Notes under the pieces: generated by a model
What the model was told of the DNA's origin: nothing
The model's database searches: none
The model's input: the letters and a program-made list of their open reading frames with translations, nothing else
Made by a program: the position numbers and the translations under genes
Assembly (NCBI GenBank): GCA_002067865.1
Contig: MVRC01000016.1
Location: 1 to 64,000, forward strand
DNA length: 64,000 bases
Origin: Methanomassiliicoccales archaeon PtaU1.Bin124
Lineage (GTDB): Archaea; Thermoplasmatota; Thermoplasmata; Methanomassiliicoccales; UBA472
Direction: 5' to 3'
Shown here: piece by piece, positions 16,361 through 24,608 of the stretch
How positions within the stretch are numbered: the stretch's first letter is position 1
How the letters are laid out: each line of letters starts with the position of its first letter

Positions 16361-18289
16361 TCAAATTACATTCGGGACCACGTGGTACGGCCGGATCATG
16401 TCCTGGTCCTCATGATCGACGATGTGGCAATGCCACACGTAATCAGGTCCAGCCGTCACATCGAATGGGAAGCTACCTCCATCCACTGGTCCGAATTTCA
16501 CAATTATGGTCAGAACCTGTCCAGGGAATATCTGGATGGTGTCCTTCCAACCTTGTTCTATCGGCGCCGGTCCTTCCGGAGTTCCCAGCAGGTAGTTCTC
16601 AAGGTTCAGATTCAACGTCGGATGCGAGAACGGTAATGGTCCATTGAGGGCCATCCAATCCGTATCATACGTTGCCTGATCATAGGCCTGACGGCTGACG
16701 ACCTGGAAGTTCACCAAGTGCAGGTGCATCGGGTGTGCATCTCCCGTGTTGTCGATCAGCCTCCAGATCTCAGTTGCTCCCACCTGGGGTGCCTCAGATA
16801 TTGGGCTGGAGTATTGCTGTCCGTCCACCGTTACCATCTGCGGACCGTTCGGCCCCATCCATTCCTTCAAGGTGATGTTCCTGTACACGGAAACATCGCT
16901 CATGGACAAGGATGGGAAACCCACCTGGAGGGTTGGGTTAAGAACTCCTGGCAGGGTCTGAGCCTGGAATCCCGGGTTCGCTCCGACGGTGAACTGCATG
17001 ATGACTCCGTTGGTGTTGGGGTCGGCGGGGTCTCCGTCAGGATACGGGGCGTTGGCGTTGTTCGTCAACACAATCTTTGTTCCAGGTGCAATCCCAGTGA
17101 AGTCTACCAGAACGTCGTAACGCTCGCCCGGTGCCATCACAAAGCTGTCGGTGACCACTGCGCTCCTCAGGTAGTTCTCGTCACTGGCAATGACCGTGAA
17201 CGGCATGCCGTTCGACATCGACAGGTTGTAGAAGCGGGCGTTGGAACCGTCCAGCATCCTGAACCTATACTGTCCTTGGTCCACGTTCATGTTCGGCCAG
17301 GCAAGTCCATTGACCATGATCACGTTACCGAAGAACTCGGGCACCCAGTATGGATGGATCTCAGGGTTCGGCGGCACATCGCTGGGGAACATCAGTGAGC
17401 CATCGGTATAGAACATCCTGTCCTGGATGGCCAGCGGTACATCGTACTTGCCGCTCGGCAGCAGAGGTGCGATCTGATCTGCCGAGTCTCTTAGCAGGTA
17501 GAATCCTGCCAGGCCAGAGTATACATTGCTCCTGGTCAATCCCATCGCATGGTCATGGAACCACAACGTTCCGGCAGCCTGCTGGTTGTCATAGTGGAAC
17601 ACCTGAGCGTTGCTCAAGGTCGAGGTGTAAGTGTTGTAATCAGGTCCATGCAGTCCGTTCCAGCTGACCCAGTTGAACGGACCTCCATCGAACTTCGCAC
17701 TGTTCTCAGCTCCATGCAGGTGGGTCGCGATTGTCACAGGATACTGGTATGGTGAGCAGAATCCGGGTACGGATGGCAACGTGGTCGGGTCGGGCGTCAC
17801 CAAGTTGTTCGGGTTGGTCCAGTCAAGCGTCGGATCAACTGCGAACAGGTATCTCGTATAGATGCCGTTCACCCAAGCTACGTTCACTGGCACTCCCACC
17901 TTCGCCTCTATCGAAGGCGATGGGCTGTTCCTGACGAATCCAAGGTACTGGCCAGTTACTGCATCCTTGGCGAATCCACCATAGCCCCAGACCTTTGTCA
18001 TGGGCATTCCCGGTGGTAATATCTGCTCCTTGAACTCAGATGCGATGATAGTGTAATAATCGCTCCTCAAGCCTGTTTGTCTATCCAGTTTGCTCATGGG
18101 TATGAACACTGGCGGCGGGCCTGTTATCTGGTTCACAAACTTAGCCACGGTCGTGGGGTCCAAGGGGGTTTTTGCGACCGGCGCAGCGTATGTTGCTGAT
18201 GCGGCTAATGGCATCATCATCGCTATGCAGATCAAAAAAACCAAAAGAATCCTCACGGTTTTTCTGTCGCTATTTTCATTCCTTTTCAA
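16361..18289 (-). CDS. Exported multicopper oxidase (CotA-like)
   Basis: 642 residues, three cupredoxin domains, with a signal peptide (ILLVFLICIAMMMPLAASATYA). All four copper-binding motifs are present: HLHG (about 189), WFHDH (about 240), HPMHLH (about 516) and HCHIVDHEDQDM (from 620), the last supplying the type 1 Cys, two His and an axial Met. It should oxidise a substrate or metal ion (Fe2+, Cu+ or phenolics) with O2; the physiological substrate is unknown. The start is TTG with a strong GGGAGG seven bases ahead; no ATG suits better. It is transcribed in the same direction as the ABC operon 145 bases downstream. Oxygen-dependent activity is surprising if the host is a methanogen relative. 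Confidence 0.9.
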   Translation of the reverse strand: MKRNENSDRKTVRILLVFLICIAMMMPLAASATYAAPVAKTPLDPTTVAKFVNQITGPPPVFIPMSKLDRQTGLRSDYYTIIASEFKEQILPPGMPMTKVWGYGGFAKDAVTGQYLGFVRNSPSPSIEAKVGVPVNVAWVNGIYTRYLFAVDPTLDWTNPNNLVTPDPTTLPSVPGFCSPYQYPVTIATHLHGAENSAKFDGGPFNWVSWNGLHGPDYNTYTSTLSNAQVFHYDNQQAAGTLWFHDHAMGLTRSNVYSGLAGFYLLRDSADQIAPLLPSGKYDVPLAIQDRMFYTDGSLMFPSDVPPNPEIHPYWVPEFFGNVIMVNGLAWPNMNVDQGQYRFRMLDGSNARFYNLSMSNGMPFTVIASDENYLRSAVVTDSFVMAPGERYDVLVDFTGIAPGTKIVLTNNANAPYPDGDPADPNTNGVIMQFTVGANPGFQAQTLPGVLNPTLQVGFPSLSMSDVSVYRNITLKEWMGPNGPQMVTVDGQQYSSPISEAPQVGATEIWRLIDNTGDAHPMHLHLVNFQVVSRQAYDQATYDTDWMALNGPLPFSHPTLNLNLENYLLGTPEGPAPIEQGWKDTIQIFPGQVLTIIVKFGPVDGGSFPFDVTAGPDYVWHCHIVDHEDQDMIRPYHVVPNVI

Positions 18290-18548
18290 GCTAATTCCTC
18301 CCTCATTTCACCCCTCCAACCCCCCCACCAAACTCAAATATTACTGATAATTTCGGTTATATATTGTTATCTCATCTGAGAATATCGTTAACATAAAGAA
18401 TAGCTAAAGGGTGAATTCTTATCGGACGTTTATTGCTGGAATGGGTAAAACTTCTCCTAGTTGACCATCACATTCCAAAGCGATTATTGATTTTTAAATA
18501 ATATAATATATTATATGATTAAAATTAAATTCTTTTTCGAAAATTCAC
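18290..18548 (-). promoter_or_regulatory. Promoter region of the multicopper oxidase
   Basis: AT-rich, no credible gene. On the minus strand AATATATAACC (about 18356-18366) is a TATA candidate with start near 18335; just upstream lies the dyad TCTCA-TC-TGAGA (18370-18381), positioned like an activator site next to the TATA element. Farther away, near 18495-18530, is a run of A/T only. Confidence 0.4.
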
Positions 18549-19049
18549 TCAATTCACATAGTATGCGAATTCTATGCTGCAATCAATTCCCGCATCTTCA
18601 TGAGGCGATGCAAGGCTCCACGAGCCCGACGCATCCATATCATTCGTGGCATTGTAGAGAGGCGATGAACCATCATTTGTGTACCTCATGTTCACCACTG
18701 CGCCATCACCTATCCTGATCACTTCGATCTTGAAATGGAAGACCTTGACATCGGTATTGACGGGACCTCCAAGCTTGAAGGGTGCCATCTCGAAAGTCGT
18801 TGAATTAAATGTGGCACTGGTCTTATTTATCTCGCAAACGCCATCGCCATCTAGATCCAGAGAGATCCTAAATTGAACGTCTACCAAGGATGTGTCGTTC
18901 GGGCCCAATGTCCAGCTCGTGATGTAGACCTGTGCCGCATTATAAGTCGGAACTTTTTGATTGCCCATCAGTGCAAATGCCGTTCCAACCAAGACGACGG
19001 CCGCAACAATTACCACTGCGATGGCCAGTAAACCCTTTTTCTTCATCAT
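18549..19049 (-). CDS. Small exported protein, unknown function
   Basis: 166 residues: MMKKKG followed by one hydrophobic helix (about 7-28) and an extracytoplasmic beta-rich domain with an Asp-rich turn (DLDGDGVCE) that could bind calcium, and two cysteines (VCE, IDCS). The N-terminus resembles a type IV pilin-like or uncleaved-anchor protein, but no prepilin peptidase site is clear. ATG at MMKKK is preferred to an in-frame TTG five codons earlier. I do not recognise the family. Same strand as the multicopper oxidase. Confidence 0.7.
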   Translation of the reverse strand: MMKKKGLLAIAVVIVAAVVLVGTAFALMGNQKVPTYNAAQVYITSWTLGPNDTSLVDVQFRISLDLDGDGVCEINKTSATFNSTTFEMAPFKLGGPVNTDVKVFHFKIEVIRIGDGAVVNMRYTNDGSSPLYNATNDMDASGSWSLASPHEDAGIDCSIEFAYYVN

Positions 19050-19181
19050 GAACCCTATTGCCAAAAAAATTGCAGCAGGTCCTTAATAATACTTACCAAG
19101 GATGGAACGGTCGACATTTGTGCTATTCCAGATCAGTTATGTCACAAAATGACTTTGGCCAGCATCGGTTCGAATTCGATG

Positions 19182-19200
19182 TGCATAAATAGTATATGCA
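19182..19200 (+). promoter_or_regulatory. Promoter with TATA box inside a dyad
   Basis: TGCATA-AATAGTA-TATGCA spans the TATA candidate of the following gene (start codon 50 bases on). Similar logic to the dyad at 11150-11166 but a different sequence. Confidence 0.35.
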
Positions 19201-19250
19201 TCGTTGGGGCAGATTGGGTCGAGAACTCGATTCAATAGGATGTGACATTC

Positions 19251-19847
19251 ATGGCAGAAAAGAAGGCAACCAAGGCAAAGACCAAGGAGGAAAAGCCCAA
19301 GGCCAAGGCGGCCCCGAAGAAGAAACCAGTGGCCAAGCCAGAGCCGGTTGTGGAGGAACATGTGCACGAGCATGAGCACGACGAGGAATGCTGCTGTTGC
19401 GAAGAGGATGGGGACGACCCCATAGAGAAGAACTCTTGCCGTTCATACTTGCTGAGGGACATATGGTTCGAGGGTCTGAACCAGGTGGTCGAAGAGGAGT
19501 CCGCCCCGGAGGAGAACAAGCAGGAGATGATGTTCCTTACCTTGAGCAACGCCATCCTGGACCTGGTAATGGACATCGTGCCGCTGCAGAACGCTCAGAT
19601 GATCGCAGAGAACCTCGATGACTTCCTGACGGTCACCGTGGTGAACCGCGAGTACAATGTCGACCTCCTGCAGATGTTCAAGGAGGACTTCGTCAAAGAG
19701 AAGGGCGACACGTTCGAGGACGAGATCGAGCTGAACAACGCCCTGGGCGAGTTCGAGGAATCCTGGTGGAACGCGCCCCGTAAGGACCTGAAGGGGAAGA
19801 GTCCCAACGAGGCCCTGGACGAAGCAGCGAAGCACTACGACCTCTGA
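19251..19847 (+). CDS. Conserved-looking acidic protein with Lys/Ala/Pro-rich N-terminus
   Basis: 198 residues. Residues 1-40 are Lys/Ala/Pro/Glu-rich and unstructured (KKATKAKTKEEKPKAKAAPK); residues 41-60 hold a His/Glu/Cys patch (HVHEHEHDEECCCCEE) that looks metal-binding; residues about 65-198 form a helical acidic domain (FLTLSNAILDLVMDIVP, LGEFEESWWNAP). I do not recognise a family. The ATG is chosen over a GTG three codons upstream. The mevalonate kinase gene follows after 23 bases, so the two may be cotranscribed. A second protein with a comparable tail lies at 30780. Confidence 0.75.
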   Translation: MAEKKATKAKTKEEKPKAKAAPKKKPVAKPEPVVEEHVHEHEHDEECCCCEEDGDDPIEKNSCRSYLLRDIWFEGLNQVVEEESAPEENKQEMMFLTLSNAILDLVMDIVPLQNAQMIAENLDDFLTVTVVNREYNVDLLQMFKEDFVKEKGDTFEDEIELNNALGEFEESWWNAPRKDLKGKSPNEALDEAAKHYDL

Positions 19848-19870
19848 TTAGCTGAACAAACGGGTTCTGC

Positions 19871-20809
19871 ATGAAAGGGGCGGTCACGGCATCGGCGCCC
19901 GGCAAGGTCATCTTGCTCGGCGAGCATGCGGTGGTCTTCGGAAAGACCGCCATCTCCGTCGCCGTTGGGCTGAGACTCCACTGTCGTGCAGAACCTTCTT
20001 CATTCTTTTCATTGAACGGGCATCTGCTCTCGCCTCAGACCCACGGGTACATCTATCAGTGCGTTCAGCAAGAATGGAGAGGTGACCCGATTGCATTCCA
20101 GACACGTTCCGAGTTCCCTTCTGGTTCCGGTCTTGGTTCTTCCGCAGCCGTCACAACATCGACCCTGGCCGTGCTCGCTGGGATGAATGGAAAAGGGATA
20201 GATGAGGAACGGATCGCCCGGCAGGCATTCACCGTCGAATCCGATGTTCAAGGAAGGGCCAGCCCAATAGACACGTCCACCTCGTCACATGGCCATGGCA
20301 TTTTGATCGATTCGAAGCCCGGCCCAGGACTACTATGGCATATCCAGAAGGACACCAGGGAATGGTATATCCATCACTGCCCAGTGCCTCAATTGACCCT
20401 GGTGGTCGGCTTCACCGGAATATCGGCTCCCACCGGTCCATTGGTCGCTAAGGTGAAGAGATATGCGGACAAGAACACCTTCGCAAGAGAGGTGATCGAG
20501 GAGATCGGCATGCTGTCCCAGGAAGGTGTGGTCTGCCTCAGGCGCAATGACCAGGAGGGATTGGGGCGGTTGATGACCAAGGACCACCGCCTTCTCGCCA
20601 TCCTCGGTGTTTCGTGCAAAGAACTGGATAAATTGGTCGAGGCGGCCCTACCATATTCCTACGGAGCAAAACTGACGGGGGCCGGCGGCGGAGGCAGCAT
20701 GATCGCCCTCACCGATCGGCCAGAGATCGTGGCCGAAGAAATTAGGAACAAAGGGGGAACGCCGTTCATCGTCAGGACCGACGTGGCCGGCGTGACCCTG
20801 GAAAAATAA
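19871..20809 (+). CDS. mvk: Mevalonate kinase
   Basis: GHMP-family kinase, 312 residues, phosphorylating mevalonate to 5-phosphomevalonate in isoprenoid synthesis for archaeal lipids. Motif 1 SAPGKVILLGEHAVV (8-22), ATP-binding motif 2 PSGSGLGSSAA (83-93) and motif 3 KLTGAGGGGSMIAL near 272-285 are intact. It faces the lipid operon (reductase, ferredoxin, tetraether synthase) and converges on it with only eight bases between stop codons, in an A/T-rich stretch likely to terminate both transcripts. Confidence 0.93.
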   Translation: MKGAVTASAPGKVILLGEHAVVFGKTAISVAVGLRLHCRAEPSSFFSLNGHLLSPQTHGYIYQCVQQEWRGDPIAFQTRSEFPSGSGLGSSAAVTTSTLAVLAGMNGKGIDEERIARQAFTVESDVQGRASPIDTSTSSHGHGILIDSKPGPGLLWHIQKDTREWYIHHCPVPQLTLVVGFTGISAPTGPLVAKVKRYADKNTFAREVIEEIGMLSQEGVVCLRRNDQEGLGRLMTKDHRLLAILGVSCKELDKLVEAALPYSYGAKLTGAGGGGSMIALTDRPEIVAEEIRNKGGTPFIVRTDVAGVTLEK

Positions 20810-20817
20810 AAAAAAGT

Positions 20818-22008
20818 TTAAAGGAATTCCTCGAACTCCTTCACCAGCTCTGGGTGCTTCTCCTTGATGGCCATGAGGAGATTGTAGACCGTCACCTTCT
20901 CCACACCGACCTCGGCGATCGTCTGGATGACGCTATCGAGGGTCTTGTCGGAAAGCGTGACGAACTTCTCCTTTGCCATCCAGTTCCTCCAAAGCCTGTT
21001 CTCCATGTCCTTGCGCCACAGGTCCTCGAACTCCTGCATGTTGGCCTCGGTGAAGTCCTTCGCCTGGGCACACCTTCCCAGTACGTTACCGGCGTGCATG
21101 CCTTGGAGCAGACCGTTGGCGATCCCGCCTCCGGTGATGGGGTCGATGATACGGGCCGCATCTCCGACGATCATTAGGCCATCGGCGATGCACTTCTCCA
21201 ACGGCGGGGAGATGGAAACGGCGCCAGCGATCGCTTCGACCGGCTGTCCGCAGTTCAGGCGGGGGTCCTTCGCGATGTACTTGTCCAGATACCCCTTGAC
21301 CTCGCCCGGCTTCTTCAGCTTGGAGAGCATGACGCCGATGCCGACATTGGCGGTGTCTCCGCCCTTAGGGAATATCCACACGTATCCACCGGGAGCGGCG
21401 GAACCGATGATGAACTCGCAATAATCCTGCACGTGCTTGATGTTCGTCATGCGGTACTGGAAGCAGGTCGTGATATCAGTGGGCTTCAACGTGCTGTCGA
21501 TCCCGGCCCAGCGAGCCACCTGTGACTCGTATCCATCCGCTGCCACGACGCAGCCCGCCTTGATGGTCAGCGGCTCACCATAACTGACCGCCTTTACTCC
21601 AGTGACCTTGCCGTTCTCCTTGATGACATCGACGGCAGAGGTCTTCAGCATGATCTCAGCTCCGGCCCTGGCAGCCTCGCTGGCCACGTACTTGTCGAAC
21701 ATGTGGCGCTCGAGCACCATGCCCACCTCGTTACCGGCAGACTTCTCGTCGATCTGCAGGAGGTGCCCTCCGGGAGAGACCAGACGGGCTCCGGCGACCT
21801 CTGTGGAGACCCACTTGGGGTCCGGAGTGATCCCGACCTTGTACAATCCCTTGTGGGATATGCCCTCGGCGCAGCGCAGGGACGAGCCGATCTCCTGGCG
21901 CTTCTCGATCATCAGCACCTTCGCTCCGGCCTTGGCCGCCCTCCAGGCGGTCATGCTTCCGGCCGGCCCGCCGCCCACGACGACGATGTCATAGTTCAGC
22001 TTCTTCAT
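20818..22008 (-). CDS. Geranylgeranyl reductase (archaeal lipid saturation)
   Basis: FAD-dependent digeranylgeranylglycerophospholipid reductase, 396 residues, which saturates isoprenoid chains of archaeal membrane lipids. The N-terminal dinucleotide motif VVVGGGPAGSMTAW (9-22) and a second FAD motif MIVGDAARIIDPITGGGI near 275-292 are clear; RWAGIDS and YVWIFPKG are family features. The ATG giving MKKLNYDIVVV overlaps the ferredoxin stop by four bases (ATGA); a longer upstream frame only reads ferredoxin DNA out of frame. In Methanosarcina the homologous reductase uses the adjacent ferredoxin as electron donor, and the same order is seen here. Confidence 0.93.
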   Translation of the reverse strand: MKKLNYDIVVVGGGPAGSMTAWRAAKAGAKVLMIEKRQEIGSSLRCAEGISHKGLYKVGITPDPKWVSTEVAGARLVSPGGHLLQIDEKSAGNEVGMVLERHMFDKYVASEAARAGAEIMLKTSAVDVIKENGKVTGVKAVSYGEPLTIKAGCVVAADGYESQVARWAGIDSTLKPTDITTCFQYRMTNIKHVQDYCEFIIGSAAPGGYVWIFPKGGDTANVGIGVMLSKLKKPGEVKGYLDKYIAKDPRLNCGQPVEAIAGAVSISPPLEKCIADGLMIVGDAARIIDPITGGGIANGLLQGMHAGNVLGRCAQAKDFTEANMQEFEDLWRKDMENRLWRNWMAKEKFVTLSDKTLDSVIQTIAEVGVEKVTVYNLLMAIKEKHPELVKEFEEFL

Positions 22009-22178
22009 TTCTTCGCCTCCATGGTGATGGCGCCGACAGGGCAGGTCTTGACGCAGCGGCCACAGCGGTTGCACTTGTCGTTGAACACCAGGACGATCTC
22101 GTTAAGGTAAATCGCATTCTGCGGGCACGAGCCAACGCAGGCGCCGCAGTGCATGCACTTCTCGATTGACACGATCAT
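22005..22178 (-). CDS. Ferredoxin, 2[4Fe-4S]
   Basis: 57 residues, starting MIVSIEKCMHCGACVGSCP. Two clusters are predicted from C8-C11-C14-C18 and C36-C39-C42-C46, each followed by Pro. It is sandwiched between the tetraether synthase gene (12 bases upstream) and the geranylgeranyl reductase (4-base overlap), so it is probably the dedicated electron donor for the reductase and possibly for the radical SAM enzyme. Shine-Dalgarno GGAGG precedes the ATG. Confidence 0.93.
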   Translation of the reverse strand: MIVSIEKCMHCGACVGSCPQNAIYLNEIVLVFNDKCNRCGRCVKTCPVGAITMEAKK

Positions 22179-22190
22179 GTTGCTGCCTCC

Positions 22191-23744
22191 TTAGGTGTAT
22201 TGGTCCCCGTGCTTCTTCCTCCACTCGGCCAGGGGCACAGAGAACTTCTTCTCCACTTCATCGCGGTAGGTCGGGCCGCCGTTGTATGCGCAGAACGGGA
22301 TGATCCTTCCGTCCGGCACTGCATAATGGATGCAGCAGCGTTTGACCCTTTCTATGTCATAGTTATAGTTGTCCTGGAAGTGCATTCCGCCGACGAACAT
22401 CATGTTCCAAGAGAACTTGGCCAGGGATGCCTTGGTGCTGTCGCCCAGCATGGACTGCATGAGGCCTAAGAACATCTTCAGGTCCAGCCCTTCCGGCATC
22501 TTGTCCTCGTCGATGTGGCGCTTCAGAGCGTTGTACGCCTTGAGCTTGGACGGGAACTTCACCTTGGTCTTCTCGGCCTTGACGGAGATGTCGTACAGGT
22601 CCTTGAACAGGCCCTCTGCATCGACGAACCTGGTCAATGGGACGACCTCCTTCTTGTCGTTGACGAACAGATACGTCGCGAGGCCGCAGTGCGGGTGGGC
22701 GGTGAAGGCCACCTTGCTCTCTCCCAGCAGGGCAGAGGCTAGAGTGGACACCGGTACCACCGAGGGAACAGGGAACCAATCCGATTTGGCGATCTGCCCG
22801 TTGGTCTGGTCGCCCAGGTCCTTCACCAGGTCGGTGAGGGTATAGCGCTGCTTCTCCCTCTCCTCCTGGTTGATGCGGCCAGTGAATGCGACGGGCTGGA
22901 AATTGATGCCGCGGATGACGTCTAGATTGTCCAGCGCGTAGCGGAAGATGTCCCCCACCTGCTGGCTGTTCATGCCCTTAACGACGGTCGGGACCAGAAC
23001 GATCGAAGGGCGCTTCTCCAACGCCCTGACATTGGTTATGACCTTGTTCTTGATGGCCAGCATCTTCCTGGCACGGCTCATCATGTAAATGTCATCGTTG
23101 AGACCATCGAACTGCAGATAGATGGTGTTCATGCCCGCTTCGGTGGCCGCTTTCAGGTACTCTGGTTCCTCAGCGAACTTGATCCCGTTGGTGGCCACCT
23201 GGATCTGGGAAACGCCCAATTCCTTGGCCTTGGCCAGGGCCTCGATGAACTTAGGATATATGGTAGGCTCGCCGCCAGCGAACTGAACTGCGGGGCAGGG
23301 AACAGGTCTGGAAGCGCGCAGCACCTGCAGCATCTTGGTGACCTCCTCGAAAGAAGGCTCATAAACATATCCAGACTGGTTCGCGTTGGCGAAGCAGATG
23401 GGGCACTTCATGTTGCATCTGTTGGTCAGGTCGATGTTGGCCAACGAGGTATGGCTGAGGTGGATCTGGCAGAGTCCGCATTCGTTCGGACAGACATTCG
23501 CGTTGGGAATGGCGGGGTTGGAGACTCCAATGCCATCGAAGGCGAACTTCTCCGCCTTGAGATACAGCTCCACGTCCGACCAATAGACATCAGTGACCTT
23601 CCCATGCTCGGGGCAGGTCTTCTCCATGTAGACCTTTCCGTCCTTCTCGAAGATAGTGGCCTGAATGATCTTCTTGCATTCTGGACACAAAGAATCTGTC
23701 TTCTTCGGAAGTCCCTTCTGAAGTGTGCTCTCCCTTGCTATCAA
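22191..23744 (-). CDS. tes: Radical SAM tetraether lipid synthase (Tes-like)
   Basis: 517 residues. N-terminal cysteine-rich segment (C20PEC23, C44PEHG, C85PNEC89GLC92) precedes the radical SAM core with C110-C114-C117 (RCNMKCPICFANA) and the SAM-binding GGEPT near 157. This arrangement matches the family of MJ0619 and MA1486, shown to join two archaeol chains into tetraether (GDGT) lipid. The order synthase-ferredoxin-reductase is also that of MA1486-MA1485-MA1484. The start is TTG with GAGGG six bases upstream; the next Met is beyond the first Cys pair. Divergent from a TrmB-like regulator with a shared promoter region of about 75 bases. Confidence 0.9.
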   Translation of the reverse strand: MIARESTLQKGLPKKTDSLCPECKKIIQATIFEKDGKVYMEKTCPEHGKVTDVYWSDVELYLKAEKFAFDGIGVSNPAIPNANVCPNECGLCQIHLSHTSLANIDLTNRCNMKCPICFANANQSGYVYEPSFEEVTKMLQVLRASRPVPCPAVQFAGGEPTIYPKFIEALAKAKELGVSQIQVATNGIKFAEEPEYLKAATEAGMNTIYLQFDGLNDDIYMMSRARKMLAIKNKVITNVRALEKRPSIVLVPTVVKGMNSQQVGDIFRYALDNLDVIRGINFQPVAFTGRINQEEREKQRYTLTDLVKDLGDQTNGQIAKSDWFPVPSVVPVSTLASALLGESKVAFTAHPHCGLATYLFVNDKKEVVPLTRFVDAEGLFKDLYDISVKAEKTKVKFPSKLKAYNALKRHIDEDKMPEGLDLKMFLGLMQSMLGDSTKASLAKFSWNMMFVGGMHFQDNYNYDIERVKRCCIHYAVPDGRIIPFCAYNGGPTYRDEVEKKFSVPLAEWRKKHGDQYT

Positions 23745-23790
23745 GAGTATCCCTCAAACCGCGATAGTCTTGATGAAGAATTTAATACTA

Positions 23791-23811
23791 TTGTAGTTCT
23801 ACTAGCTACAA
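23791..23811. promoter_or_regulatory. Operator-like dyad between tes and the TrmB-like gene
   Basis: TTGTAG-TTCTACTAG-CTACAA (6-base arms) lies next to TTTAATACTA (23781-23790), which can serve as a TATA element in both directions. The dyad occupies the predicted start region of the regulator gene and the upstream region of tes, suiting autoregulation plus control of the lipid operon. Confidence 0.5.
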
Positions 23812-23819
23812 GATTCACC

Positions 23820-24563
23820 ATGAACATCATCGACGTCCTTCGTCTGGACCTTAAGGACCTAGGGGAGGAGTATGACAAGGTTGCTTCCGTTCTGATGAAA
23901 TTGGGCCTGAGCGAGTATGAGGCTCGTTTGTTCGTCGCGGCAGTGATACGGTCCTTCGGCACCGCGGACGAGCTGGCCGAGCTTTCCATGGTTCCGCGTA
24001 CTTCGGCGTATAAGGCATTGCAGGCTCTCGAGGAGAAGGATTTCGTCACCTCTTCTTCGGGCCGCCCGACCATCTATCACCCTGTAGACCTGAATGAGAT
24101 CAGGTCAAGGGTCCAGAACGAACTGAACGATGTCTTTGACAAATTGGCCAGCGTAAAAGGCCTTCTTTCTGAAAAGGGGACCCCCGAGCTCGTTTACACC
24201 ATCGTGGGTAAGAAGCGGATCATGTCAAAGATAGGCGAGATGGTCGAAGCGGCCAAGAGGCGGATCCTTATCTCCTCTCCATTGATGAAGGAGATACGAT
24301 TGGAACATAATCAGCGTTTTAAGGAAGCCATGAAGAGGGGGGTCGAGGTGATCATCATCAGCGAGTCTATGGTGAAGCTTCCAGATGCGACCCGCATCAT
24401 CCGGAAGAAGAATCTGATGGCCACGGATGTTATCATCGACAGCTCGATGGCGATAATGGCATCACCGGAACTCGACCTGTGCGGTTATTCCGACAATCCG
24501 TTCCTCGCATCACACCTGGAGAATTTTATCATGGACTCATTGGAGAAGGCGGATGTAGTCTAG
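23820..24563 (+). CDS. TrmB-family transcriptional regulator
   Basis: 247 residues. Residues about 18-85 form the TrmB winged helix-turn-helix (LMKLGLSEYEARLFVAAV, MVPRTSAYKALQALEEKDFV, GRPTIYHPV). Residues about 90-120 form a short coiled coil, and residues about 135-247 a PLD-like effector domain (AKRRILISSPLM, VEVIIISES, CGYSDNPFLASHLENF). No long sugar-binding domain is present, so this is the short TrmB type. The ATG given is 30-40 bases downstream of the TATA candidate; an apparent upstream extension only runs antisense to tes. The divergent layout points to tes-ferredoxin-reductase and itself as targets. The ligand is unknown. Confidence 0.87.
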   Translation: MNIIDVLRLDLKDLGEEYDKVASVLMKLGLSEYEARLFVAAVIRSFGTADELAELSMVPRTSAYKALQALEEKDFVTSSSGRPTIYHPVDLNEIRSRVQNELNDVFDKLASVKGLLSEKGTPELVYTIVGKKRIMSKIGEMVEAAKRRILISSPLMKEIRLEHNQRFKEAMKRGVEVIIISESMVKLPDATRIIRKKNLMATDVIIDSSMAIMASPELDLCGYSDNPFLASHLENFIMDSLEKADVV

Positions 24564-24608
24564 ATGTAGCTCTCCTTCTCAATATAGTCCGAAGCGTCAC
24601 CATCCCCG

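Noticed and set aside
23451-23819. 123-codon upstream extension of the TrmB-like gene
   Set aside because: It runs antisense to tes through the divergent promoter; the winged-helix domain starts after the later ATG.
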